Shown: piece after piece, positions 24,701-32,596 of the stretch | Numbering within the stretch: the first letter of the stretch is position 1 | Layout of the letters: each line of letters begins with the position of its first letter | Assembly: GCA_041663645.1 (NCBI GenBank) | Contig: JBAYMH010000007.1 | Location: forward strand, 1 to 35,171 | Source of the DNA: Minisyncoccus sp023229485 | GTDB taxonomy: Bacteria > Patescibacteriota > Minisyncoccia > Minisyncoccales > Minisyncoccaceae | Length of the DNA stretch: 35,171 nucleotides | Direction: 5' to 3' | Program-made: the position numbers and the translations under genes | Notes under the pieces: model-generated | Databases searched by the model: none | The model's input: only the letters and a program-made list of their open reading frames with translations | What the model was told of the DNA's origin: nothing

Positions 24701-27700
24701 TTTATTAATAATCCAAAAGGAAATAGAATCTCAGAATATGAGATTGAGCTTGATAGTTTTGGCTCCTTTAATGCATCAATTGTTTTAAATAAAGATTCTG
24801 CTATTGGTTCTTATTCTATATGTGCGAGTGATTATAATTGTGGATATTTTAATGTGCTTGAGGAAGTTAGGGCTACTTTTGATACTAAGGTTACGACTGA
24901 TAAGGATGAGTATATTTCTAAAGAAGTAGTCTCTTTAGATATCAATGCTAATTATTATTTCGGGGTTCCAGTTGAAAATGGAATGGTGGAGTATACTGTG
25001 TCAGCTAAAAATTATTATTTTGATAAGTATCAAGATGGGAATTATAATTTTAATACAGCAAAGGATGATAATAGTAGTAAGTTTCTTTTTAGAGGGAGTG
25101 AAACACTTGATCAAAATGGAAAAACTAATATTAACAAACAAATAGACTTAGATGTTCTTTTTAAAGATGAAAAGCAGAGTAAAATTATTATTTTTGATAT
25201 TGTTATTAAAAATTCTTTTGGACAGAGTGTTGCTGTCCAAAAATCAGTTATTTTTCATTCTGGAGAAACTTATCTTGGGGTTCAGTTGGGTTCATATTTT
25301 GTTTCAAGGAATGAGAATATTAAGTTGAATATAATATCAACAGATATAAATGGCGGCGTTAAAATAGTAAAAAACATAGAAGTATCCTTTTATAAGATTG
25401 ACTGGGTTTTTTCTAATAATAATTGGGAAAAGAAAACAGTTTTGGTTAATAAGCAGTTGATTTCTACTAGTGCAAGTGGATTTTATAATTCTAGTTTTAA
25501 GAAAATTGACAAAGAGGGTGAATATGAGGTTGAATTATCGATAACTGATAGTAAGGGAAACAAGATATACACAAAAATAACATTGTATGTTTATGGTGAT
25601 GATGGGCAGGTTGGAGTGCAGGTGAAGGATGCTGGTCTTTTAAACTTAAAAACGAACAAAGACAAACTTAGAGATGGCGATATTGGTGAATTAGTAATCG
25701 AAGCTTCTTACCCGAAGGCAAAGGCATTAATTACACTTGAGAGAGGTAAAATTTTTGAATATAAGGTCGTTGATATTATTGGAGGATTTTATAGTTATAA
25801 ATTTAAAGTTAATAATAGTTATTCTCCTAATGTTTACGTGTCTGTATTACTGCAATCCCCTGATCCTGCGGTAAAATTTGCGATGAAAAGCTTTAATATC
25901 GATAGTGGAGGTAATAAATTAAATGTGAAATTAACTACCGATAAAGTAAATTATGCACCTGGAGAAAAAGTAAGGCTTAGAGTTTACACTACTGCAAGTG
26001 AGGCAAATGGGGTTCCTGCTGAAGTTTCGTTATCTATAGTTGGCTCAAGTATTGTAAATGTTAGTAGTCTTAAAAGAGATCCATTTTTGTTTTTTTATAA
26101 TGGTTTTCCTTTGACAATATCAACATCTTCAAATATTAAAAATATAATAAGTGGCGATAAAAATAGTAGTGAAAATTTTGAGGAAGAGACAAATAATTAT
26201 AATGTTCCATTATTAGAAAATAACTTTAATAATGTTGCATATTGGAAAGGTAATATTTTAACAGGAAATACGGGCGTTGCAGATGTGGTTTTTCAATTAC
26301 CAGATATTTTATCTTACTGGCAAGCAGAGGCTATCGGAGTAACGACGGGTTCGAAAATTGGAGTTTCATATTTTAATTTTAATACCGAAAAAGAAGTGAC
26401 GGTTATGCCATTTAAGCCGAAGTTTATTATTTCTGGAGATTCATTTTATGTTGGTGTAAAGATATTTAATCAGTCTAGTATTAAAAAAAGCTTAAAAGTA
26501 TCTTTTATTAGTGATACTTTGAGTTTTTTGGGAAAAGAGAAGGAAGTTGTTTTAAATATCGAAAAAGGAGATTCTCAGTCGGTTTACTTTTCCGTTAATG
26601 CACCTAAAAATTTTTCTAAAGATTTTCATAATTTTACTATAAAAGTTATTGGCGATGAAGTAGATGACGAAGTTAATCAACAGATAATTGTGAGAACTAA
26701 TACAACTTATGACTTGGCAGCAAGTTCTAGCTATTCGGTGGAGAATAAAATAAATGAAGTCGTTTATGTCCCAAATGATGCCTCGTGTAAGATGGGAGAT
26801 TTTTCACTTCGAGGAGGAACAAATTTATCAGTATTTTTATCTGATGGTTTGAATTATTTGATAAAATATCCGTACGCAGGATCAGAACAGCTTGCGAGTA
26901 GTCTAAAAGGAATGTCTGTCGTAAGACGAAGTTTAAATATAACTGACCCATATAATAAATTTAATTTGAGTAAAATTTCTTATGATGGAAAGGAATATAC
27001 TTTTGATGAGTTAATTGATAACAGTCTTATTAAGATTTATAAAAATCAGAACAATGATGGTGGTTTTAGTTTTTTCGGAGGAGCTGATTCTAATTTTTAT
27101 ACTTCTTTAAAAGTTTTAGATATGTTTATTGAAATGGAAAAAAATGAAAAAATAGAAATTAGTAATGGTAGATTAATTAAAGTAATTGATTATATTTATC
27201 CTATTTTTGATAGTGAAAATAAAGATAATAATAAGGTAATTGCCGCGGCTTTTAGTTTAATTTCTAGCGATAAATATAAAAATGACAAAAAAATAAAAGG
27301 AGTACTTGAAGATATAATTAAAAGTAATGACTTACTTAATAAAATTAGTAATCAATCTTTAGCACAGTTGGGTGTTATAGTGAATCAGGGTGGATATAGT
27401 TGGGGTAGTGCTGAAAAAGTGAATAAGCTTCTTGATGATAGGGTTAATGTTGACGTAAGGGGTGTGTCTATAGGGCCGAATGAAAATAATTTTGGAGATA
27501 ATTATGAAAGTGATATTATTGATACTGCTTTATATTTAAGGTCTAATGCAATTGCAAAAAGAGATACTAAGAATAATGAGGAAATAATTAATTGGCTTAT
27601 TGGTTCAAGGCAAAAAGATGGTTCGTGGGGATCAACACAAAATACAGCTAATGTTATTGATTCTTTTGTCGAATTTTTAAATTGGAAGAAAGAAAATAAT

Positions 27701-28375
27701 GCAGAATATTCTTTAACAGTAAAAGTAAATGGGAATAAGTTTGACGAGTATAGTTTTAATTCCCTAAAAGTTTTCGATCAGATAAATAAAACGGTTGATA
27801 TAAATGAACTTCAGGGTGGGAAAATAAATTCAATCGAATTTGATAAATCTAATCATAGGAGTTTATTTAAAGATCCTTTTTATTATAATATTTATTTAAG
27901 GTGCTATTCATCTTTTAGTGCTGAATCAAAGGATGAAGGATTTACGATTGTTCGATCTCTTTATTCCTTGAATGATAATGATGGCAAAAAGGTAATAATA
28001 TCTGCACAGACTGGAGACATATTAAGGGCTCATTTGAAAATAGTAGTTCCCGATGAAAGAAAATCTGTTCTTATAGAGGATTTTATTCCTGCTGGATTTG
28101 AGATATTGGATATGGATCTGATTACTGACCAAAGATCATTGCGATCTATTGAAAAAGAAGTTAAGAATAGTTATTTATATCCAGACTATAAAGAAATTAA
28201 AGATGATAGGGCGATGATATATAAGGATTATCTTGAGCCTGGTGTTTATGAATTTGATTATTATATTCGAGCTACAACTAGAGGTAATTTTTTACAGTTA
28301 CCGAGCTTAATTTACGAAAGGAATAATCCAAAAGTTTTTGGACAAACATCGTCATCTTATTTTGAAGTTAAGTAA
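21746..28375 (+). CDS. Alpha-2-macroglobulin family protein, membrane-anchored, thioester cysteine absent
   Basis: 2209 residues, the largest gene here; bacterial relatives are typically about 1500-2000. A polar cytoplasmic N-terminus of about 85 residues is followed by one membrane anchor (about 86-106); the rest is outside. Early beta domains (about 115-320) include Big_5-like units (VVNVFPDNGSEASEDSEIMIVFNRP). Around 945 comes YIYTDKSNYQPGETVNIRG, the macroglobulin MG2/MG3 hallmark. The core A2M segment is at about 1495-1580 (NTGVADVVFQLPDILSYWQAEAIG), then the alpha/alpha-toroid thioester-type domain (about 1690-1990; GGFSFFGGADSNFYTS, QKDGSWGSTQNTANVID), then a final beta domain (about 2080-2205; FIPAGFEILD). 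The usual PYGCxEQ is PYAGSEQ here (1709-1715), so covalent trapping is excluded. Such proteins snare proteases by conformational change after bait cleavage. Single-gene unit with its own promoter and terminator. Confidence 0.9.
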   Translation: MEDQPQKDNIENLNSVDAKEDNISYNVNPKKEILDSNSLKDYFGIQESSKSSDLRIRFSFYFSQIKEKLSQSMLWQEIVYFWTPKKLIIFFGTILGIFLFFYIFSYIDVIKNDSIARYRLVPERISQSAIIKISVPSGVDMNNVKDKIAFNPKINGDWVEGSSSIFSFAFAADNSSSQILYFKPSDKLSLNSYYDVFLNLGDSKKIKADFLAVEDPKVVNVFPDNGSEASEDSEIMIVFNRPMVESSNVEKIVENIPVEISPKVNGNFKWISKNTLQLSPSEPLIPSAGYEVKIKKGFISLDGLSVDESSFSFETRNLRCLDSFSEETRNIVYNEPIRIYYNQPVDLKKMIGEMKLYNSENKEISFFARYASKSKSIIDTSVKSGDVFGIESLENFVSSAINDLNIIDTPNPINNIFLGEFIDNGKVEEDKTIIEIFNKPNSFNRTYLWDLQKDYSLEINKAYPLQGDISFDIKKKIKIHTSSVIKDWRSVSNNTSEFDVNFFDPSGKLSISFYEDIDVLKTLITSSVPVNKVEYAQKCSDDNVSIYDVNCQKVSNKKNILISFSKEKIKIGEKIEIVLKSIFNSDGQKINTDEVSQTLKTYESLNVDLGKNPHISDLSSLILCSNNPLFIPDKKNFKDLIKANFDYEIFSWDASWKQKIDTKGVEAMYCSEGDYVTNIHVGFMPEKNYKFDFIISDVFGQKVSISKDVVTSKMEGMYVSIFPMQQLYAVTSPDKVSISFGAQNINSVNLEICKKVDAYSFYSDYIGRNKNNDTIYGEKNNINCKEIKSKKISLSERYWINNYFDININDYFSQPIGNYVIKVSNDKYNQGKAIFSFLTVTNLAVAEKRMDLKDGSVNENQDFFKDLKNIYWVTNIKTQDPIVGAKIRLYSTGKIVEGITTSDGLALISPVGNLEVVVVENGEDSAIVGSGSEKLNNANSAFSVKRSYIYTDKSNYQPGETVNIRGILRTGYDGSYQISDKSTKVFINNPKGNRISEYEIELDSFGSFNASIVLNKDSAIGSYSICASDYNCGYFNVLEEVRATFDTKVTTDKDEYISKEVVSLDINANYYFGVPVENGMVEYTVSAKNYYFDKYQDGNYNFNTAKDDNSSKFLFRGSETLDQNGKTNINKQIDLDVLFKDEKQSKIIIFDIVIKNSFGQSVAVQKSVIFHSGETYLGVQLGSYFVSRNENIKLNIISTDINGGVKIVKNIEVSFYKIDWVFSNNNWEKKTVLVNKQLISTSASGFYNSSFKKIDKEGEYEVELSITDSKGNKIYTKITLYVYGDDGQVGVQVKDAGLLNLKTNKDKLRDGDIGELVIEASYPKAKALITLERGKIFEYKVVDIIGGFYSYKFKVNNSYSPNVYVSVLLQSPDPAVKFAMKSFNIDSGGNKLNVKLTTDKVNYAPGEKVRLRVYTTASEANGVPAEVSLSIVGSSIVNVSSLKRDPFLFFYNGFPLTISTSSNIKNIISGDKNSSENFEEETNNYNVPLLENNFNNVAYWKGNILTGNTGVADVVFQLPDILSYWQAEAIGVTTGSKIGVSYFNFNTEKEVTVMPFKPKFIISGDSFYVGVKIFNQSSIKKSLKVSFISDTLSFLGKEKEVVLNIEKGDSQSVYFSVNAPKNFSKDFHNFTIKVIGDEVDDEVNQQIIVRTNTTYDLAASSSYSVENKINEVVYVPNDASCKMGDFSLRGGTNLSVFLSDGLNYLIKYPYAGSEQLASSLKGMSVVRRSLNITDPYNKFNLSKISYDGKEYTFDELIDNSLIKIYKNQNNDGGFSFFGGADSNFYTSLKVLDMFIEMEKNEKIEISNGRLIKVIDYIYPIFDSENKDNNKVIAAAFSLISSDKYKNDKKIKGVLEDIIKSNDLLNKISNQSLAQLGVIVNQGGYSWGSAEKVNKLLDDRVNVDVRGVSIGPNENNFGDNYESDIIDTALYLRSNAIAKRDTKNNEEIINWLIGSRQKDGSWGSTQNTANVIDSFVEFLNWKKENNAEYSLTVKVNGNKFDEYSFNSLKVFDQINKTVDINELQGGKINSIEFDKSNHRSLFKDPFYYNIYLRCYSSFSAESKDEGFTIVRSLYSLNDNDGKKVIISAQTGDILRAHLKIVVPDERKSVLIEDFIPAGFEILDMDLITDQRSLRSIEKEVKNSYLYPDYKEIKDDRAMIYKDYLEPGVYEFDYYIRATTRGNFLQLPSLIYERNNPKVFGQTSSSYFEVK

Positions 28376-28392
28376 TAAAATCAGGTTTGGTC

Positions 28393-28425
28393 AACAAAAG
28401 AGATTATAGGTCTCTTTTGTTTTTT
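28393..28425 (+). terminator. Terminator of the alpha-2-macroglobulin gene
   Basis: An 11-bp perfect stem AACAAAAGAGA/TCTCTTTTGTT with loop TTATAGG and a T-rich tail, 17 bases after the stop. Confidence 0.93.
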
Positions 28426-28463
28426 AAAATTAATCAACTTAACTATGTTTTTATTTTTTTTTA

Positions 28464-28472
28464 TGTTAAAAT
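28464..28472 (+). promoter_or_regulatory. Extended -10 promoter of the anchored protein/inhibitor operon
   Basis: TGTTAAAAT (TG, one base, TAAAAT) ends only 10 bases before the ATG at 28483, so the transcript would have almost no leader. It supports that ATG over the TTG at 28387, which lies before the terminator above. Confidence 0.5.
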
Positions 28473-28482
28473 TTATCATTAT

Positions 28483-29052
28483 ATGAGAGGAAAAAGTAAA
28501 CAGGTTATATATTTTGTAGTTTGCATAGTTGTATTGGCTTTAGTGTCGTTAGTTTTTTTGCTATTTAAAATGAAGAAAGAGAACGATGAGCAGAAAAATA
28601 ATAATATTTTATTGCAGGATAAGCTTGACGCTGTTGAGCAAATTAATCGAACCGAACCAATATTTAAAGAAGTTGAGGATGTTTTACCAAAAGAATATGT
28701 TGTTGAAGAAATTCCTTTGAATAAAGAGTATATTGGAAGATGGGAAAGGGTATTAATGAGTATAAACGGTATTCAGGAAAAGTTTTCTCCTTCTACTCTT
28801 GAAATATCTGATGGATTTTTTATTAAAACTACCAACTGTGTCATTTCTGGTTTATTGTCTGTTTCTGAAAATGAAATGATTATGAGCGTAACTAATGATG
28901 GCTGCAAGGAAGGTAAAAATAATTTTGTAAGTACTTATAAAGTTTCTCCTGATAAAAATAGTTTAATATTTTCTATTAAGGATTCTGAATTTGAAATAAC
29001 AGAGAAATATAAAAGGATTTTAACGCCTGTTTTAAAAAAGGAAAATAATTAA
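28483..29052 (+). CDS. Membrane-anchored protein of unknown function with a small beta domain
   Basis: 189 residues from the ATG at 28483. An upstream TTG at 28387 keeps the frame open but would place a terminator and promoter inside the gene. N-terminal anchor at about 7-28 (VIYFVVCIVVLALVSLVFLLF), a charged linker with coiled-coil tendency (about 30-75; MKKENDEQKNNNILLQDKLDAVEQINR), then a beta-rich C-terminal domain (about 82-180) starting YIGRWERV and containing two cysteines (TTNCVISG and NDGCKEG) that could pair. The layout resembles lipocalin-like or META-like small barrels, but I cannot assign a family. It is 24 bases upstream of the Kazal/chagasin gene, so probably co-transcribed with it. 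Confidence 0.7.
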   Translation: MRGKSKQVIYFVVCIVVLALVSLVFLLFKMKKENDEQKNNNILLQDKLDAVEQINRTEPIFKEVEDVLPKEYVVEEIPLNKEYIGRWERVLMSINGIQEKFSPSTLEISDGFFIKTTNCVISGLLSVSENEMIMSVTNDGCKEGKNNFVSTYKVSPDKNSLIFSIKDSEFEITEKYKRILTPVLKKENN

Positions 29053-29076
29053 TTAAATAAGTAATAAAAAAGTATT

Positions 29077-30165
29077 ATGAAAAAGAAAATAATTTTTTTA
29101 ATGTCAGTATTATTCTTGTCTTCAAATTTTGTTTTTGCTATGACTGGAAACGATGCTGTGATTGAGACTGATGTTAGTAATTTAGTTTATCTTGATGATA
29201 TTAATGTGAGTGCTATTTTGAATACCTCAGGGAATGTTGACATAAAATGGTCTTCTTATTCTCAGGGTGGCAAATTTTTTTATTATAAAGTGGTTCGTTC
29301 GCAAACGAGTAGTAATCCTGTTTATCCTAATGATGGATATATTTATTATTCTCCCGACGTAAAGGTTCTTTCTTATACTGATACAAATGCTCCTCAAGGG
29401 GTGAGTTATTACCGAGTATGCCAGGTTGATTCTGGGACAAGATATTGCTCAAAGAATGTTATTAAAATTGTTAAAGGTTCTGACAATGTAATAAAGGATA
29501 GCGTAGTCTGTACCATGGAATATGCACCTGTTTGTGGAGCGGATAAAAAGACTTATAGTAATAAGTGTATGGCGTCAGCTGCCGGTATAAAGGTTCTTTC
29601 GAGTGGAGAGTGTTCGCAAAACAAGTCCGAAACCTATTGCGATGCAGAAGCGAGTTGTAATGTAAAAGTAGATGATTCCATAGTGATTAAACTTACTGAA
29701 AATCCAAGCACTGGATATGAATGGTCTTTTGATTACGACAAGACGTTGTTAAGGTTTGAGGAAAAGAATTCTAATAGTAATTGTGCTTCAAATGTGAATG
29801 GGTGTTCAAATAATGCTTCTTACAAGTTTACGCCAATTGCAATTGGTAGTACAAAAATTGTTTTTAAGTACGCTAGATCTTGGGAAAGTGTACAGCCAAC
29901 CGAAAAAAAATATAATATAGTAATCGGTGCAAAAGACTCTATAGCTTGTAATGATATTCTTAGTTATGTTTGCGGAAAAGATGGAAAAACTTATAAAAAT
30001 GAGTGCCTTGCGAAGATTGCGAATGCGGAAGTTCAGTATAAGGGAGAGTGTAAGAAGTCAACCATATATTCAATGGATTCGTTAAAGGATATGAGTCGTG
30101 ATAATTTATTGAAAATGTTAATTATGCTTTTGCAGGCGTTAATCTTGAAAGGGCAAGGGATTTGA
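29077..30165 (+). CDS. Secreted protease inhibitor: Kazal - chagasin (I42) - Kazal
   Basis: 362 residues. Signal peptide (about 1-21, cleavage after NFVFA), an Fn3-like beta domain (about 35-135), Kazal domain 1 (about 144-179: Cys145, Cys153, Cys164, Cys179; VCGADKKTYSNKC), a chagasin-like inhibitor domain (about 195-285) with loops NPSTGYEW (209-216), FTPIAIGSTKIVFKY and RSWE (267-270), and Kazal domain 2 (about 290-325: Cys291, Cys299, Cys310, Cys325; VCGKDGKTYKNEC). Kazal domains block serine proteases; chagasin-family (I42) domains block papain-like cysteine proteases. By comparison with ovomucoid domain 3 the P1 residue would be Met147 in domain 1 and Asp293 in domain 2. A hydrophobic helix (about 343-358) closes the protein and may hold it to the membrane. 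Confidence 0.88.
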   Translation: MKKKIIFLMSVLFLSSNFVFAMTGNDAVIETDVSNLVYLDDINVSAILNTSGNVDIKWSSYSQGGKFFYYKVVRSQTSSNPVYPNDGYIYYSPDVKVLSYTDTNAPQGVSYYRVCQVDSGTRYCSKNVIKIVKGSDNVIKDSVVCTMEYAPVCGADKKTYSNKCMASAAGIKVLSSGECSQNKSETYCDAEASCNVKVDDSIVIKLTENPSTGYEWSFDYDKTLLRFEEKNSNSNCASNVNGCSNNASYKFTPIAIGSTKIVFKYARSWESVQPTEKKYNIVIGAKDSIACNDILSYVCGKDGKTYKNECLAKIANAEVQYKGECKKSTIYSMDSLKDMSRDNLLKMLIMLLQALILKGQGI

Positions 30166-30170
30166 TTTTA

Positions 30171-30196
30171 AAAAGCACCTTAATTGGTGCTTTTTT
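30171..30196 (+). terminator. Terminator of the Kazal/chagasin operon
   Basis: AAAAGCACC/GGTGCTTTT, a perfect 9-bp stem with loop TTAATT and two further T, starting 5 bases after the stop. Confidence 0.93.
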
Positions 30197-30227
30197 GTTA
30201 ATAAAATATTTGTAATTATTATGATTA

Positions 30228-30257
30228 TTGATAGTATTGATAAAAAAATGCTAGAAT
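30228..30257 (+). promoter_or_regulatory. Promoter of the second MacAB operon
   Basis: TTGATA (30228-30233), 18 bases, TAGAAT (30252-30257) with an upstream TG plus one base, 23 bases before the ATG at 30281. A second TTGATA at 30237 gives a spacer that is too short. Confidence 0.5.
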
Positions 30258-30280
30258 AGAAGAAAATAAGTAAATAAAAT

Positions 30281-31870
30281 ATGAAATTAAAAATAAATTT
30301 TAAATCTAAATTGTTGTGGGTAATAATAATTATTGTTATTGTTTTGATTATTGTTTTTATTCCAAAAGGGAGTAAGGCTCCTAGTTATGAAACAGTTAAG
30401 GTGGAGAGGGGCGATATTATTCAGACAGTTGATACTACAGGAAAGATAGAGTCATCTAATGATGTAGCTCTCCATTTTCAGATGAGTGGAAATATAAGCA
30501 GAGTGAACGTAAAAGAGGGTGAAAAAGTTGTCGCTGGAAAGCTTTTGGCTAATTTAGCTTTGCCAGAGCTTGATGCGGCTGTTGCTCAGGCACAAGCTTC
30601 TTTGAACCAGAAATTGGCAGGCTCTACTGATGAACAAATAGATGTTGTCCAGAAACAAGTCGATTCAGCAAGGGTAGCATTTGATAAAGCTGAAAGCTCT
30701 TTGCAGGATGTTGTCAGACTGGGCGATAATAATTTGAAATCAAAATACAGTTATGCTTCTGTCTTACTGGATGATTCATATTTAAAATTATACAACTCTT
30801 TTACGTCGATTAAGTCGATTAGAGACAGCTATTTCAACGGTTCTGATCAGCAAGGATTAAAGGTTCAAAGTGTAGTTGACTATAGGATTGACCCTGCGGT
30901 TAAAAGTGCAAAATCTGCAATCGATAAATCAAAGAATGGAAGTTATGGCGATATTGATTCTGCTATTAGCGATGCAATAACTTCAATGGGAAAGGTTTAT
31001 GAAGCGTTGAGCGAGGTTAGGGATATTTGCGACACTAATAATTACAAGACAATGATTCCTGATTCTGTCAGGACTACCATTGATTCTCAAAAATCAACTA
31101 TTGGTACTGGAAAAACAGCTGTGGTGGGAACTCAAAATGAAATTTTTGTATTAAAATCTCAAAATGAGTCAAATAAAAATTCGGCGGAAGCCGCAGTTGA
31201 ATCTGCGAAAGCGGCATTGAGTATTCAAGAGGCCAATTTAAAATCGATAATAGCTACGCCGAGAGATGTGGATGTAGCTTATTACGAAGCGGTCTTGAGT
31301 CAAGCTAAGGCGAATAGAGCCAAGGCATTACTCTTTGCTCCAATGAATGGAGTAATCTCTAAGGTTAACAAGCTTGCAGGAGAATTAGTTGGTCCTGCTG
31401 ATGCTGTGATAGAAATAATTTCTCCTCACTATGAGATAAAAGTAGACATTCCTGAGACTGATGTCGTTAAATTAAAAATAGATGATGAGGCACAGATAAC
31501 TTTTGATGCCTTGGGTAATGATGTTAAGTTTAAAGGGAAGGTGATAAGTATTGAGCCATCTTCAACTGAGATACAAGATGTGGTTTATTACAAAATAAAG
31601 GTCAATTTGGAGGAAAATGACGAAAGGGTAAAGCCTGGAATGACGACCAATGTTTTAATTAATACCGAAAAAAAGAGCGGAGTCCTTTATGTTCCATATA
31701 GGGCAGTTTTAAATGATATAAAAGAGGGGAGAAAATATGTGAAAGTTTTGAATGGCGGACAAACATCAGAGAAAGATGTTATTCTTGGAACAAAAGGAGA
31801 TGGAGGTTTTGTTGAAGTACTATCTGGATTAAGTGAGGGAGAGGAGGTTGTTCTAAAAACTAATAAATAA
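30281..31870 (+). CDS. MacA/HlyD-like periplasmic adaptor subunit (second locus)
   Basis: 529 residues. Membrane anchor at about 9-27 (LLWVIIIIVIVLIIVFI); first barrel-sandwich half at about 38-95 (VERGDIIQTVDTTGKIESS, then VKEGEKVVAGKLLANL); long helical hairpin (about 96-345), Ala/Lys/Ser-rich with a central insert around 160-240; second sandwich half at about 346-380 (LFAPMNGVISKVNKLAGELV); beta-barrel (about 385-455, RVKPGMTTNVLI); membrane-proximal domain to the end (LSEGEEVVLKTN). It has the same plan as the adaptor at 1945-3783 but without the Thr-rich tail, so the two are diverged paralogues. First gene of a four-gene operon, 5 bases before the ATPase gene. Confidence 0.9.
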   Translation: MKLKINFKSKLLWVIIIIVIVLIIVFIPKGSKAPSYETVKVERGDIIQTVDTTGKIESSNDVALHFQMSGNISRVNVKEGEKVVAGKLLANLALPELDAAVAQAQASLNQKLAGSTDEQIDVVQKQVDSARVAFDKAESSLQDVVRLGDNNLKSKYSYASVLLDDSYLKLYNSFTSIKSIRDSYFNGSDQQGLKVQSVVDYRIDPAVKSAKSAIDKSKNGSYGDIDSAISDAITSMGKVYEALSEVRDICDTNNYKTMIPDSVRTTIDSQKSTIGTGKTAVVGTQNEIFVLKSQNESNKNSAEAAVESAKAALSIQEANLKSIIATPRDVDVAYYEAVLSQAKANRAKALLFAPMNGVISKVNKLAGELVGPADAVIEIISPHYEIKVDIPETDVVKLKIDDEAQITFDALGNDVKFKGKVISIEPSSTEIQDVVYYKIKVNLEENDERVKPGMTTNVLINTEKKSGVLYVPYRAVLNDIKEGRKYVKVLNGGQTSEKDVILGTKGDGGFVEVLSGLSEGEEVVLKTNK

Positions 31871-31875
31871 TATTT

Positions 31876-32595
31876 ATGTTGATTTCTGTTAAAAAACTAA
31901 AAAAAGATTTTAAGGAGACAGAATTGACGACAGAAGTCTTAAAGGGGCTTGATTTTGAAATAAAAAAAGGCGAGTTTGTTTCGATAATGGGTCCAAGTGG
32001 TTCAGGCAAGTCAACTCTTATGCATATTCTTGGTTTTCTTGATAAACTAAGTGATGGGAAATATTTTTTTGAAGATAGAGATGTAAGTAATCTTTCGGAT
32101 TCTGAATTAGCAAAAATGCGAAATCAAAAAGTTGGTTTTGTTTTTCAGTCTTTTAATCTTTTGAACAGAATGACTGTTCTTGAGAACGTTATGCTCCCAC
32201 TAATTTATTCTAAAGGATTAGAGAGTAGTCGAGAGCAAAGAGCTAAGGAGATATTAGATCAAATGGGACTTTCTCATAGGTTGAATTATCTTCCAAATAG
32301 TATTTCTGGCGGAGAGAAACAGAGAGTTGCAATAGCTCGTGCCCTTGTGAATAACCCAGAGGTAATTTTTGCTGATGAGCCAACTGGTAACTTGGATTCA
32401 AAATCTGGATTTCAAGTTATGAAAATTTTGCAAGATCTTAATGAAAAAGGTAATACTATTATTTTGGTAACCCATGAAAGAATTACTGCTGAGTATGCTA
32501 GTAGGATTATTAATATTAAGGACGGACAGATTATTGACGATTCCCCTGTTGTAATAAGGCAGGTGGCTGCAAAAAATCAAGAATTAATTAAATAA
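31876..32595 (+). CDS. ABC transporter ATP-binding protein, MacB/LolD type (second locus)
   Basis: 239 residues: Walker A GPSGSGKST (39-47), Q-loop Gln91 (FVFQSFNLLNRMTVLENVMLPL), signature ISGGE (143-147; Ile and Glu replace the more common Leu and Gln), Walker B VIFADEP (163-169) and switch His200. A C-terminal extension of about 20 residues (VVIRQVAAKNQELIK) is not part of the fold. It is the only ATPase for the two permeases that follow, so it must drive both, either as a mixed permease pair or as alternative complexes. Confidence 0.93.
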   Translation: MLISVKKLKKDFKETELTTEVLKGLDFEIKKGEFVSIMGPSGSGKSTLMHILGFLDKLSDGKYFFEDRDVSNLSDSELAKMRNQKVGFVFQSFNLLNRMTVLENVMLPLIYSKGLESSREQRAKEILDQMGLSHRLNYLPNSISGGEKQRVAIARALVNNPEVIFADEPTGNLDSKSGFQVMKILQDLNEKGNTIILVTHERITAEYASRIINIKDGQIIDDSPVVIRQVAAKNQELIK

Positions 32596-32596
32596 T

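Noticed and set aside
28387..28482. TTG start at 28387 for the anchored protein
   Set aside because: The added 32 residues would be encoded by the macroglobulin terminator and an extended -10 promoter; the membrane anchor follows the ATG at 28483 directly.
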